DNA of 64,000 nucleotides from Ignavibacteriales bacterium. GTDB lineage: Bacteria > Bacteroidota > Ignavibacteria > Ignavibacteriales > Ignavibacteriaceae. The position numbers and the translations under genes are program-made. The DNA lies in contig CP054182.1 in NCBI GenBank assembly GCA_015709675.1, positions 723,448-787,447 of the forward strand, read 5' to 3'. How positions within the stretch are numbered: position 1 is the first letter of the stretch; the number at the start of each line of letters is the position of its first letter. Below the pieces are notes generated by a model. It was not told where the DNA came from and made no database searches. It worked only from the letters and a program-made list of their open reading frames with translations. Below are positions 8,213 to 16,477 of this stretch, in pieces.

Positions 8213-8523
8213 CAGACGACGCAATCGCAAAGGTTTTGTATTTATGAAAAATCGTGTTGGCGATTGCATCGTCTTTACGGATGGGGATATATCATCACAA
8301 TTAATATGTATACCTGTGGGGTTGGGGTTCGGTGTAGAGACGATGCAAACACTTTTCGGATTTTTATTGTAAAGGGATTGTTGTGTTTGCGTCGTCTCAG
8401 GGAAGAATATGCTGGTGTGCGCGGTCCTGGATGATGGATGTAATTTATAAGGGCCTGAGACGACGCAATCGCACGGGTTTTGTGTTTGCTAAAAATAGTG
8501 GTGGCGATTGCATCGTCTCTACA
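8213..8523. repeat. Three further copies of the GACGCAATCGC hairpin repeat
   Basis: Copy B (8213-8286) matches copy A at 3550-3622 closely through the trailing TTTACGGATGGGG. Copy C (8334-8400) is diverged (GACGATGCAAAC ... GTTTGCGTCGTC). Copy D (8456-8523) again has both GACGACGCAATCGC and GCGATTGCATCGTC arms. Short reading frames across the region are repeat translations, not genes. Confidence 0.85.
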
Positions 8524-8546
8524 GGTTTAATATATTGATATATATT

Positions 8547-8581
8547 TAGCTGTACATTGTAAATTGTTCATTGTACATTGA
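8547..8581. repeat. Stutter element at 3' end of the DUF1648 gene
   Basis: The stretch reads as iterations of TACATTGTAAATTGT and TTCATTGTACATTG and touches the stop codon of the minus-strand gene at 8582. The same words recur at 53879-53910 and, inverted, at 17961-17992. Confidence 0.6.
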
Positions 8582-9118
8582 TTATTTCCCCTGTCCTGAT
8601 TTGATCAGATAAACAATCAGTATCACCAGGTTTCCGAGCATAGCGAAGATCATGGTGTACATATCCAGTCCCTCGCTCTGCCCGAAGGCTACCTGTATGG
8701 TGCTGTGCTGAATGAGGGAAAACAGGAGGTTTATAAAAATGGTGAGCCAGTATAACAGCATCCTTGCCAGGCGGTACTGGTACTCCGCGTTTTCAGGCGT
8801 GATGGTTATCAGATAGTTAAAGGTGTGGGGATACCGCGTGAGCAGAGTCAGCATTGCCGTAAGCAGAAATGCTATCAGGGGCATTATCCAGATGGACCAC
8901 TTGCCGCCAAAATCATCCGGTGTGCCCGAAGGCCCAAAGTGGGTGGGGATGCTCTCCGGCAGTGATCCGAAACTCACCCCGGTATAAACCAGCATGCCGG
9001 TCAGCATCAGCCATCCGGCTATTGCCGTAAACTTCTCTTTCTCGTTTATCGGAAGATCAAGCTTCGGCTGATTACTTTTGGAAAAGATATTTTTTAGCAT
9101 AATACCCGAAATCTGCAC
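8582..9118 (-). CDS. DUF1648 (SdpI-like) integral membrane protein
   Basis: A 178-aa membrane protein with four hydrophobic segments (about residues 32-50, 92-110, 124-142 and 152-172). Between the first two it carries SLPESIPTHFGPSGTPDDFGGK, the DUF1648 signature of SdpI/YhdP-type proteins, in which the P-x-H-x-G-x-x-G loop is conserved. The role of such proteins is unknown outside of SdpI immunity. The start could be the ATG at 9118 or the ATG six codons in at 9100 (MLKNIFSKS); neither has a clear ribosome site. It stands alone between repeats and the divergent acyl-CoA synthetase gene. Confidence 0.8.
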   Translation of the reverse strand: MQISGIMLKNIFSKSNQPKLDLPINEKEKFTAIAGWLMLTGMLVYTGVSFGSLPESIPTHFGPSGTPDDFGGKWSIWIMPLIAFLLTAMLTLLTRYPHTFNYLITITPENAEYQYRLARMLLYWLTIFINLLFSLIQHSTIQVAFGQSEGLDMYTMIFAMLGNLVILIVYLIKSGQGK

Positions 9119-9217
9119 AAAAAAGGGTTATTTTTCAATAAAAATCGGATGACCGGCCCGAAATTCCTCTGGCATAAAAGATGAATATATTTTCCTTTTA
9201 TCCATTAATCAGAAACT

Positions 9218-11245
9218 ATGTTTACCAGATTCTTTTATCCCCGCACTCTCTGTGTGGCAGGCGCCTCCTCAAAGGAAAAATCCATCGGCTATGAACTCCT
9301 CCGCTCCATTAAGGAATATAACTACACCGGCACCCTCTATCCGGTTAACCCGAAGGCGGATGAGATCCTCGGCTATAAGTGCTTCCCCTCAATTGAAGCT
9401 ATACCTGAGGCGGTTGACCTTGCCATCATCGTGGTGCCGAAGGCCTTCGTGAGGGAAACAATTGCCTCGCTGGCGGCCAAAGGAGTGAAGAGCATTATTC
9501 TGATTACCGCAGGATTTAAGGAAACCGGTGAAGCGGGACAGCAGGCAGAAAAAGAATTAGTGGAGTATATCCGTTCTCAGGGAATGAGAATGGTTGGTCC
9601 GAACTGTATGGGTATCATCAACACCTCAGCGGAGATAAAACTGAACGCAACGTTTGTCGCAGAAAAACCGCGTGAAGCCAGGGCGGGATTTCTTTCGCAG
9701 TCCGGCGCGCTCGGAGCCGCGGTGCTGAACGGTCTGAGGGAGAGCGGTATTTCCTTCGGGCACTTCATCAGCGTGGGGAATAAAGCCGATGTGAATGAAA
9801 ATGATTTGCTTGAATACTGGCTTGAAGAAAAGAGCATTTCTGCCGTAGCCATGTATCTGGAGAGTTTTGTGGACGGCGCGCGGTTTCTTGATATATACCG
9901 GAAAACAAAAAGCCGCAAGCCGGTCGTGGTGGTTAAGGCGGGAAGAACCGGAAGCGGAATGAAAGCTGCTTCCTCTCACACCGGAGCGCTCGGCAGCAGT
10001 GAGCGGGTGGTGGACGCACTGCTGAAACAGTTTGGTTTCCTGCGGGCTGATACCGTGCAGGAGATGTTTAATACGGTGAGTATATATGAGCGGTTCCCCC
10101 TGCCGGCGGGTAACCGGGTTGCGGTACTTACCAATGCCGGAGGTCCGGCCATCCTTTGCGTTGATGAACTGGAAAAGCAGGGACTCACACTCGCCCGTCT
10201 GACCGAGCCCACAAAAGAAAAACTGCGGGGGTTTGTCCACCCTGAAGGAAGCGTAAATAATCCCGTCGATCTTCTTCCGGGGGGCACGGCAGAACAGTAT
10301 ACCCGCGCAGCAGATCTGCTGGCGCAGGATGAAGAAGTTGACGCGGTGGTCTCAATTTTTGTGGAGCCGGTCATGGTACCCGCGCTGCCGGTGGTGAGTT
10401 CGGTATATACGGTTAACTCCCCAAAGCCGGTGGTACAGGTTGTGATGCCTCTGCCTGAGTTCCATCAGAATTATAAAAATGCGTATCCGGAGGGCAAGCC
10501 CTATTTCAGAACCGCAGAAGAGCCGGCCAGAGTGCTTGCGAATCTGCTCAGCTATAACAGGTTCAGCGAGGCTGAACGGCTTGAGGGGAAAGTGAAAAAG
10601 ATAGCAGAGCCGGAAAGATGGCTGTCTCCGGAGAAGACAGCATCTCTTGCAAAGGAGTACGGACTGCCGGTGATTTCATCAGCGTGGATAGCGCCGGGGG
10701 CTTCAATTCCCGAGTATATATCATATCCTCTGGTGATAAAAGGAATTGCACCGGGAGAGACGCATAAATCGGAAAAAAATCTGGTACGGCTTAATATCCG
10801 TACAGAGGAAGAAGCTGTTTCCGTGATGAAGGAAATGAAAGCCACGGCGCCCGGCATTGTATCATTTGAAATTCAGCCGTATCTGCAGACACGGTTTGAG
10901 CTGCTGATTGGCGGCTTCCGGGACCCTTCATTCGGGCCGGTGATCATGTTCGGCAGCGGCGGCAAGTATGTTGAGGTTTATAACGATACAGCTTTGCGTC
11001 ATGCCTGCCTGAGCGGCGAAGATATCACCGCAATGATGGAGGAGACTAAAATATGCAGGCTTCTTAAGGGAGTTCGGGGAGAAAAGCCGGCGGATTTGCA
11101 GGCGGTTGCCGCAGTCATCAAAAACGCAGCCCAAATGCTGCTTGACTATCCGCAGATTCAGGAGTTCGATCTCAATCCGCTTATCGTCACCCCGGAGGGA
11201 AAAAACGTAGTTGTTGATATGAGAATAAGGATTGCGGGGGAATAA
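9218..11245 (+). CDS. NDP-forming acyl-CoA synthetase, fused alpha and beta subunits
   Basis: A 675-aa enzyme of the ADP-forming acetyl-CoA synthetase family, which couples acyl-CoA and ADP plus phosphate to free acid and ATP, or runs in reverse. The alpha part has the CoA-binding Rossmann domain (residues 1-130, VAGASSKEKSIGYELL and GPNCMGIINT) and a succinyl-CoA-synthetase-like domain with FLSQSGALGAAVL. The phospho-histidine is in SHTGALGS near residue 254. The beta ATP-grasp part starts near residue 465, with PLVIKGIAPGETHKSE, GFRDPSFGPVIMFGSGG and a final EFDLNPLIV. All the main parts are present in one chain. It is monocistronic in appearance and could serve energy conservation from acetate or branched acids. 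Confidence 0.93.
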   Translation: MFTRFFYPRTLCVAGASSKEKSIGYELLRSIKEYNYTGTLYPVNPKADEILGYKCFPSIEAIPEAVDLAIIVVPKAFVRETIASLAAKGVKSIILITAGFKETGEAGQQAEKELVEYIRSQGMRMVGPNCMGIINTSAEIKLNATFVAEKPREARAGFLSQSGALGAAVLNGLRESGISFGHFISVGNKADVNENDLLEYWLEEKSISAVAMYLESFVDGARFLDIYRKTKSRKPVVVVKAGRTGSGMKAASSHTGALGSSERVVDALLKQFGFLRADTVQEMFNTVSIYERFPLPAGNRVAVLTNAGGPAILCVDELEKQGLTLARLTEPTKEKLRGFVHPEGSVNNPVDLLPGGTAEQYTRAADLLAQDEEVDAVVSIFVEPVMVPALPVVSSVYTVNSPKPVVQVVMPLPEFHQNYKNAYPEGKPYFRTAEEPARVLANLLSYNRFSEAERLEGKVKKIAEPERWLSPEKTASLAKEYGLPVISSAWIAPGASIPEYISYPLVIKGIAPGETHKSEKNLVRLNIRTEEEAVSVMKEMKATAPGIVSFEIQPYLQTRFELLIGGFRDPSFGPVIMFGSGGKYVEVYNDTALRHACLSGEDITAMMEETKICRLLKGVRGEKPADLQAVAAVIKNAAQMLLDYPQIQEFDLNPLIVTPEGKNVVVDMRIRIAGE

Positions 11246-11358
11246 GCCAGAGAGACAGGGGAAAAACGCTTTGCCCGTCAGGTCAGATCATCCGGGTAAG
11301 AAGCAGCAGCCTTGTTCTAAGGTAATGCTGCCGGGGTGTGGTCTGTCCGGTAAAAGTG

Positions 11359-11724
11359 CTATCGCTGCTTTTTACTTACGAACTCAAAAACTTCGCTGTA
11401 TTCAGCCAGTTTTTGGGTGGTGGAGGTAAGCCGCTCGGCCATGTGGTAGAGGATTTTTTTAGTGAGAACGGGATTTTCTCTGATGAGCTGATCAAGATCA
11501 GCGGTAACTTCGAGGATTGTGGAATCCTCAAGTGCCATGACAGTCGCGGTTCTGGGCATAGAAAGGATGCCGCTCAGCTCACCGATTGTTGAACCCTCGG
11601 CTGAAATTTCAGCCAGTTTTTTGCCGTTTTTAAACACTCCGACCCTTCCGGAAACCAGTATATAAAACTCATCTCCGACCTCACCCTCCTTAACAATTAC
11701 TCTTCCTTCAGCGAATTCCTTCAT
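11359..11724 (-). CDS. Small stand-alone cyclic-nucleotide-binding domain protein (1 of 3)
   Basis: A 121-aa protein that is only a cNMP-binding beta-barrel plus a C-terminal helix. It has the phosphate-binding cassette form IGELSGILSMPRTATV; the arginine that contacts the cyclic phosphate in CRP-like proteins is kept. No DNA-binding domain, kinase or channel part is attached. Two paralogues with the same layout follow upstream (11811-12182 and 12503-12862). It ends with a helix, AERLTSTTQKLAEYSEVFEF, that could mediate dimer or partner contact. A good promoter stands 22 nt upstream. It probably acts as a regulatory subunit of something encoded elsewhere; this is inference. Confidence 0.88.
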   Translation of the reverse strand: MKEFAEGRVIVKEGEVGDEFYILVSGRVGVFKNGKKLAEISAEGSTIGELSGILSMPRTATVMALEDSTILEVTADLDQLIRENPVLTKKILYHMAERLTSTTQKLAEYSEVFEFVSKKQR

Positions 11725-11746
11725 AAAACCTTCATACTATGCAACA

Positions 11747-11774
11747 CAAAAATACAATGAATCCGAATACGCAA
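11747..11774 (-). promoter_or_regulatory. Bacteroidota-type promoter of cNMP gene 1
   Basis: On the minus strand TTG (11774-11772) is followed by 17 nt and TATTTTTG (11754-11747), an exact fit to TTG-N17-20-TANNTTTG. Transcription would start about 15 nt before the ATG at 11724. Confidence 0.6.
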
Positions 11775-11810
11775 AACAGCAGAGGGGAGGAGAGATAAAA
11801 TAACCGCGGT

Positions 11811-12182
11811 TCATCTTCTGGAAAAAACGGGGACTGCCTCGGTGTGCTGTTCGCTCCGGGCAAAGCGGGCGGTGGTGTTTTCCAGCCGTTCGGCAAGATT
11901 AAACACAAGAGTTGCTGCCAGTTCGGGGTTCTTTTTCACGATTACATTTGCATCCCCCTCAACTCTGGTAACGGAAACTTCACTCAGCGCAATAACGGTA
12001 GCCGTGCGGGGTTTGCGCAGAATACCGCTCAGTTCCCCGATGATGGAGCCCGGCTTCGTGATTTCTGTGACGTATTTTCCGTTTTTAAAAATGGCGAGCG
12101 TTCCTGAATTGAGTATATATAAGTCTTTCTCAAGCGCGCCTTCGCGGATGAGAATATCTCCGGTCTTAAAGCTGAGATTCAT
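11811..12182 (-). CDS. Small stand-alone cyclic-nucleotide-binding domain protein (2 of 3)
   Basis: A 123-aa protein from the ATG at 12182 (MNLSFKTGDILIREG). The frame is open to an ATG at 12269, but the start chosen aligns with the starts of both neighbours. The cassette is IGELSGILRKPRTATV with the ligand arginine kept. The last 20 residues differ from the paralogues. It is encoded 86 nt upstream of paralogue 1 on the same strand. Function as for the other two: probable cAMP or cGMP sensing without an attached output domain. Confidence 0.82.
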   Translation of the reverse strand: MNLSFKTGDILIREGALEKDLYILNSGTLAIFKNGKYVTEITKPGSIIGELSGILRKPRTATVIALSEVSVTRVEGDANVIVKKNPELAATLVFNLAERLENTTARFARSEQHTEAVPVFSRR

Positions 12183-12502
12183 ACGGCAGTGCAGTAATGT
12201 TAAAAGTATACCTGTTGATGAAGTGTGTTTTGCGTACGGTGCGGAGTAAAAAAGAGGCGCAGCATCCATACACTACAATGCAATATACAGATGAAACCCA
12301 AAGGCGTGACAAAAATATGATGAGCAGAAAAAATAATTACAGGGCTGTAAATCGCTTAACCGGAAGAGTAATCGTTCACCGAAGCCGGGGGAGGAGGACT
12401 GATGGTCAGAGCAACAAACGGTGCGGGAAACTATCGGAGAGAAAAGATGTGCCCGGCCTGGCAGTCAGCCGGGCAAAAAGATAAATGCTGTATATATACC
12501 GG
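12183..12502. other. Spacer between cNMP genes 2 and 3
   Basis: This 320-nt spacer has no convincing gene. It holds a hairpin at 12450-12475 with perfect 8-nt arms TGCCCGGC and GCCGGGCA. Read on the minus strand, downstream of the gene at 12503, the hairpin is followed by CATCTTTTC and could be a weak terminator. Confidence 0.5.
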
Positions 12503-12862
12503 CTATTTACGGAGCGTATATTCGAAAACTTCGGTCAGCTCGGCGTATTTTTCCGTAGTGGCAAGCACGCGCTTTGCCAGATCAAGCATGATGCCCATGG
12601 CAATATCCGGATGTTCTTTCATCAGTCTTTCCGGTTCAGCGTCAATATCAATTACGGTGGATTCTTCCAGCGCGATGACCGTAGCGCTGCGGGGCGTCTG
12701 AAGAATGCCGCTCAGTTCTCCGATGGTTGATCCTTCCGTGTCTATCTGAAGAAGCTCTTTGCCGTTTTTATAGACGCCGAATCTTCCTCTCATAACTACA
12801 TAAAACTGCTTTTCAACGGCGCCTTCCTTTATGAGGATCTGGCCTTTGTCCAGTTTCTTCAT
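12503..12862 (-). CDS. Small stand-alone cyclic-nucleotide-binding domain protein (3 of 3)
   Basis: A 119-aa protein, MKKLDKGQILIKEG at the start, cassette IGELSGILQTPRSATV with the ligand arginine kept, and a C-terminal helix ATTEKYAELTEVFEYTL nearly the same as in paralogue 1 (STTQKLAEYSEVFEFV). That shared tail suggests copies 1 and 3 are the closest pair and bind a common partner. It is separated from copy 2 by 320 nt and has no attached effector. Confidence 0.88.
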   Translation of the reverse strand: MKKLDKGQILIKEGAVEKQFYVVMRGRFGVYKNGKELLQIDTEGSTIGELSGILQTPRSATVIALEESTVIDIDAEPERLMKEHPDIAMGIMLDLAKRVLATTEKYAELTEVFEYTLRK

Positions 12863-13031
12863 CCTGGTTTCCTAGAATAATTATAAAAAGGTGGCAAAAT
12901 AAGCAATTCAGATTTCAGTATTAAGGGGAATAATTAGTCATTTACCTATCGTGTGTGGTCAGGCGTGCCCCCGTCACATCCTGATCCGCCCTCAAAAAAC
13001 GACGTTTACGGAAAAATTCAGGCGTTTTCCG

Positions 13032-13039
13032 TATCTTTG
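13032..13039 (+). promoter_or_regulatory. -7 element of the yebC promoter
   Basis: TATCTTTG followed by CACC fits the Bacteroidota -7 element. It lies 37 nt before the ATG at 13076, which rules out the longer frame that opens at 12953. No clear -33 TTG is present. Confidence 0.5.
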
Positions 13040-13075
13040 CACCATATTTTTCAGAAATTAAGACAAGATTACCCA

Positions 13076-13786
13076 ATGGGCCGCATATTCGAAAAAAGAA
13101 AATATAAGATGTTTGCACGCTTTGCCAAGATGTCCAAAGCGTTTAACCGGATCAGAAAAGAAATTGAAATAGCTGTTAAAGCCGGCGGGCCGGACGTCAA
13201 GGGAAACCCCCGCCTCCGCATTGCCATGCAGAACGCTAAGTCAGTGAATATGCCCAAAGACCGTGTTGAAGCGGCAATCAAACGGGCAATGAGCAAGGAT
13301 ACCTCCGGCTATCAGGAAGTGGTTTATGAAGGATACGGTCCACACGGCATAGCCGTCATTGTTGAAACTGCAACCGACAACACCACCAGAACCGTTGCCA
13401 ATGTGCGCCATCATTTCAGGGAATATGAAGGAACTCTGGGTAACTCCGGCTCAATAGCATTTATGTTTGAGCGCAAGGGACTCTTTACCATCAAGCAGAG
13501 CGTTATAAAGGATATTGACGAATTTGAACTGGAAATGATTGACCACGGACTGGATGATCTGACCGGGGACGAGGAGAATCTCTATCTCTACTGCGCGTTC
13601 CAGGATTTCGGAAACATGCAGAAAGCTCTGGAAGAAAAAGGCATTGAAGTAAGCAGCACAGAACTGCAGTATATACCGGGAAACACCAAGGAACTCACCG
13701 AAGAACAGCAGAAGGACGTAAACGACCTGATTGAAGCCCTCGAAGAGGATGATGATGTTCAGGCGGTGTATCACAATATGGCGTGA
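13076..13786 (+). CDS. yebC: YebC/PmpR family protein
   Basis: A 236-aa protein of the YebC/TACO1 family, first described as transcriptional regulators and since linked to translation of difficult peptide stretches. It starts MGRIFEKRKYKMFARFAKMS, the Bacteroidota form of the usual AGHSKW opening. It continues with the family signatures NPRLRIAMQNAKSVNMPKDRVEAAI in the first domain, then YEGYGPHGIAVIVE, TATDNTTRTVANVRHHF and GNSGSIAFMFERKG, and ends with the EEDDDVQAVYHN motif. Length is normal. The start at 13076 is set by homology and by the promoter element at 13032. Confidence 0.95.
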   Translation: MGRIFEKRKYKMFARFAKMSKAFNRIRKEIEIAVKAGGPDVKGNPRLRIAMQNAKSVNMPKDRVEAAIKRAMSKDTSGYQEVVYEGYGPHGIAVIVETATDNTTRTVANVRHHFREYEGTLGNSGSIAFMFERKGLFTIKQSVIKDIDEFELEMIDHGLDDLTGDEENLYLYCAFQDFGNMQKALEEKGIEVSSTELQYIPGNTKELTEEQQKDVNDLIEALEEDDDVQAVYHNMA

Positions 13787-13844
13787 TGAATTATTAGATA
13801 ACGAGTAAAATTCTTCGCAAAAGTGAAAGAAAAATTATATGAGT

Positions 13845-15365
13845 TTAGGCAACTTTACTGAGAATAGCCGGTAACTCTAATTCGCGTATATAAAGACCAC
13901 AAGGAATAGTGCTGAGTCCCAGTTTTGTTAAATGGTAACAATGGGTATTCGGCACTTTTTCTATAAGGTTGTGTTTTCTCAGTCGAGTTAGTATACGTGA
14001 TACTTTTGCAGAACTGTAGTTATCACCGAGATTCTTACGCAAGGTTTTGTTTCTGATTCCATTGAGGGTATTACTCCCACAATGAACAGCAATAAGCACA
14101 TCCTGTTCCTGCTTGTCAAAGAAGTTTATCCCTTTAACTGAGCGGCCATTATCTTTGAGGGGATTGCTGAGTTGTTCTAAATTCATTCTACCGGCTGAGG
14201 TATCATCGAAGGAGGCAAGAAAATCAAGGTATCTGCTGTTTACCGCTGTACACTCTTTCCTGAGCGGATGGATACTGTAAATACTCTTTTTCATCTCTGC
14301 TTTTTTCCAGGTGATTGTTCCTTGACAGGTTTTCACCATGCGATAGATTCTAAATGCTTTGATATTATTCACCGTCGTCTCAATGCGGAGAACTCCTGGA
14401 GCTTTATCATACATTTTAACACTATTTGCACCAATAGCGTGCTTAACGCGAGTTCCATGAATCATTTTATTATAATGAGTAGTGACTTCCTGTTCATAAT
14501 GAGCAGCAAGCGACCGGTTAAAAAAGGTAGCTATGTTACCTGGTTTGACCAAATGAATACATCTGAGGATTAATTCGTCGTAAAGATGTTTCATTCGATG
14601 CTTGTCCTTGAAGACAATATCGGTGGCATATTCTGCCTGAGTAAAAGTCCACTCCGGCCACTGGCGATATTCGGCAAAAACCGGGAGATATCGCCGCATA
14701 AATGCTTTCAGCCCGGAGTGTAAATTACCTGCACTGATTTTATCACTGAGTTTTTGTGCTTTCTGAAAATCACTTAGGTAGGTAAAGACATTATCCTGAA
14801 GAATATACATGATCCGGTTCTTACGGAGTTTATAAGCCAGAAGATTATGACCGTTAAAATACAACTGAACTTTGCAAGGCAGCCAGGTAGGAATACGAAT
14901 AAAGCAAAGTCCAAGATATTTATCTAAGAAATACAAATAATAATGCAGGCATTTTGAGGATCGCGCACGAACATCTCCGGTATGAGTGATCTTGTTCCAG
15001 GTGGTCTGATATCCGTCGCAAGATTCCATAATTGAGAAAATCGCAACAATGCCTTGCTTGAGGTTCTTTTCAGAAATGATTTTTTTGACTGTATTTTCTT
15101 TGTTGACCAGTCTCGGACTCCTGATATAGACAATAGGAACCCGGGTTTTTGCACTAAGAGTCTCCATTTGTGCATTAATTTTATCACGGACGGATTTAGC
15201 AAATTTCGTATAGTCCACAAACTTGATCTTGTGTTTGAGCAAAAAAAATTTCATTGCTCCCGGATATCTCCAGCCTGGCATTGTTCCACTGATAATAATC
15301 CGGTCAAAACAACTTACAACACCGAGAATATTGTCTTTATATTTTTCCAGAAAAGCCGAGAACAT
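13845..15365 (-). CDS. 506-aa protein of unknown function with C-terminal winged helix
   Basis: A basic 506-aa protein. I recall similar proteins starting near FLEKYKDNILGVVSCFDRI and annotated only as hypothetical or MarR-like, sometimes in many copies per genome; this recall is not verified here. The N-terminal 170 residues hold alpha/beta segments (FDRIIISGTMPGW, PIVYIRSPRLVNKE) and the motif CLHYYLYFLDKYLGLCFIRI. The C-terminal 80 residues read as a winged helix (YSSAKVSRILTRLRKHNLIEKV). No DDE, DEDD or tyrosine-recombinase motif is evident and no terminal inverted repeats were found, so it cannot be called a transposase. It sits alone between yebC and the TonB protein with no operon partner. 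Confidence 0.55.
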   Translation of the reverse strand: MFSAFLEKYKDNILGVVSCFDRIIISGTMPGWRYPGAMKFFLLKHKIKFVDYTKFAKSVRDKINAQMETLSAKTRVPIVYIRSPRLVNKENTVKKIISEKNLKQGIVAIFSIMESCDGYQTTWNKITHTGDVRARSSKCLHYYLYFLDKYLGLCFIRIPTWLPCKVQLYFNGHNLLAYKLRKNRIMYILQDNVFTYLSDFQKAQKLSDKISAGNLHSGLKAFMRRYLPVFAEYRQWPEWTFTQAEYATDIVFKDKHRMKHLYDELILRCIHLVKPGNIATFFNRSLAAHYEQEVTTHYNKMIHGTRVKHAIGANSVKMYDKAPGVLRIETTVNNIKAFRIYRMVKTCQGTITWKKAEMKKSIYSIHPLRKECTAVNSRYLDFLASFDDTSAGRMNLEQLSNPLKDNGRSVKGINFFDKQEQDVLIAVHCGSNTLNGIRNKTLRKNLGDNYSSAKVSRILTRLRKHNLIEKVPNTHCYHLTKLGLSTIPCGLYIRELELPAILSKVA

Positions 15366-15625
15366 GAGAATCCTTTTGCAATTGAGTTCTCTATATTACG
15401 AAAATTCCCATGAATTTGTTCGCTTACCATTTTGGTTCTGGCTACGCCAGCGTATGAATTATGAAGTATGAATTATGAATTGGGCCGGGTTTGACTTTAA
15501 CCCAGCCCTTTGAGGGGTTTTAAGAATAGCAGGGATATAAAGAACATAAAGACCAGCAGAGAAAAGAGGGACAAAAAGTTAAGAATCAGATGCTAAGAAT
15601 TATTCATTATTAATTCTTCATTACA
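15366..15625. other. Intergenic stretch with stutter repeats
   Basis: No gene seen. At 15452-15482 it has iterated TATGAATTATGAAG / TATGAATTATGAATTGG, and at 15597-15625 ATTATTCATTATTAATTCTTCATT, which touches the stop of the minus-strand TonB gene. Confidence 0.5.
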
Positions 15626-16477
15626 TTAAAATTCTACCGGTATAATCATCAATGAATTAACCGGCTTTTCGTTAATGCGTGCCGGGAGGTAGCGGGCATA
15701 ATAAACTGCAATCTGCGCTGCCTCATCACATCCGCCGCCAATTCCCTTTATGACCTCAGCATGCACGGCTTCTCCATTCCGGTCTATCAGTACGCGTACC
15801 TCAACCGTTCCGGTAATGCCTTTCTTCTTTGCCGATTCCGGATATACGCGCTTGTTCTGTATGGCATATATACCGCCGACCGGTTCGGGAGGAACATCAG
15901 CAGTCAGGAAAAATGCGGGATCATCTTCGGCGACCAGGTTAAAACGGTGAGTAAGCGAGGGTGTATTATGCACAGGGCGGGTTTCAATCTGCCGGACAGG
16001 GGGAATAACCGTTCCTTCTTTTAAGACGGGGATGGTTACCTCATCCTCCGTTACGGAGGGCTCCTCTGCTATATATACCGGTTCATCTTTCTGCCTGACT
16101 CCCTCACTGTAAAAATAATCATAGATGATTTTTCCGGTGCTGTCAAACGCGGTTTTTGGCCCCTCAAGTTTCCCTTTCTGAATGTTAAAAAACTCCTTTA
16201 GCTGTCCGTTTTCATAATAGCGGTTAACAGCCCCTTCCACTCGACCTGCCTGATAGGTGACGCTTTCCCTGATACGTCCTCCGGGGTAGTAGAACACCGC
16301 TTCCCCTTCGCGCAATCCGTTAGTCAGGATTATACGGGAGGAAACAGTGCCGTCTTCAAACCAGGTATATACGGTATCTGACTGGGCGTGAAGAACACCC
16401 GTGAACAAAAGGAGACAAAAGAAGGAGAAGCCGGTTATACGGCCGGTGAAAATCCTGAGAGACAATAAAAAAACCAT
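15626..16477 (-). CDS. MORN-repeat protein with TonB C-terminal domain
   Basis: A 283-aa exported protein: signal peptide in residues 1-32 (FFCLLLFTGVLHAQ), then four MORN-like repeats (NGLREGEAVFYYPGGRIRE, AGRVEGAVNRYYENGQLKE, KGKLEGPKTAFDSTGKI) to about residue 125, a linker, and a TonB C-terminal domain (GITGTVEVRVLIDRNGEAVHAEVIKG). It ends NSLMIIPVEF. Unlike energy-coupling TonB it lacks an N-terminal anchor helix, since the hydrophobic segment looks cleavable. Such proteins are thought to have structural roles in the envelope. Its ATG overlaps the stop of the upstream gene by 1 nt (TGATG), so the two are translationally coupled. Confidence 0.85.
   Translation of the reverse strand: MVFLLSLRIFTGRITGFSFFCLLLFTGVLHAQSDTVYTWFEDGTVSSRIILTNGLREGEAVFYYPGGRIRESVTYQAGRVEGAVNRYYENGQLKEFFNIQKGKLEGPKTAFDSTGKIIYDYFYSEGVRQKDEPVYIAEEPSVTEDEVTIPVLKEGTVIPPVRQIETRPVHNTPSLTHRFNLVAEDDPAFFLTADVPPEPVGGIYAIQNKRVYPESAKKKGITGTVEVRVLIDRNGEAVHAEVIKGIGGGCDEAAQIAVYYARYLPARINEKPVNSLMIIPVEF

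Noticed and set aside
8047-8434. Small genes after the HEPN protein
   Set aside because: The frames cross the CACCCC palindromes and hairpin repeats.
12953-13075. 41-residue N-terminal extension of YebC
   Set aside because: The extension lies before or inside the promoter element at 13032-13039, and family members start at the MGR position.
13845-15365. Insertion sequence transposase
   Set aside because: No DDE, HUH or recombinase motif, no terminal inverted repeats and no target duplication could be found by eye.
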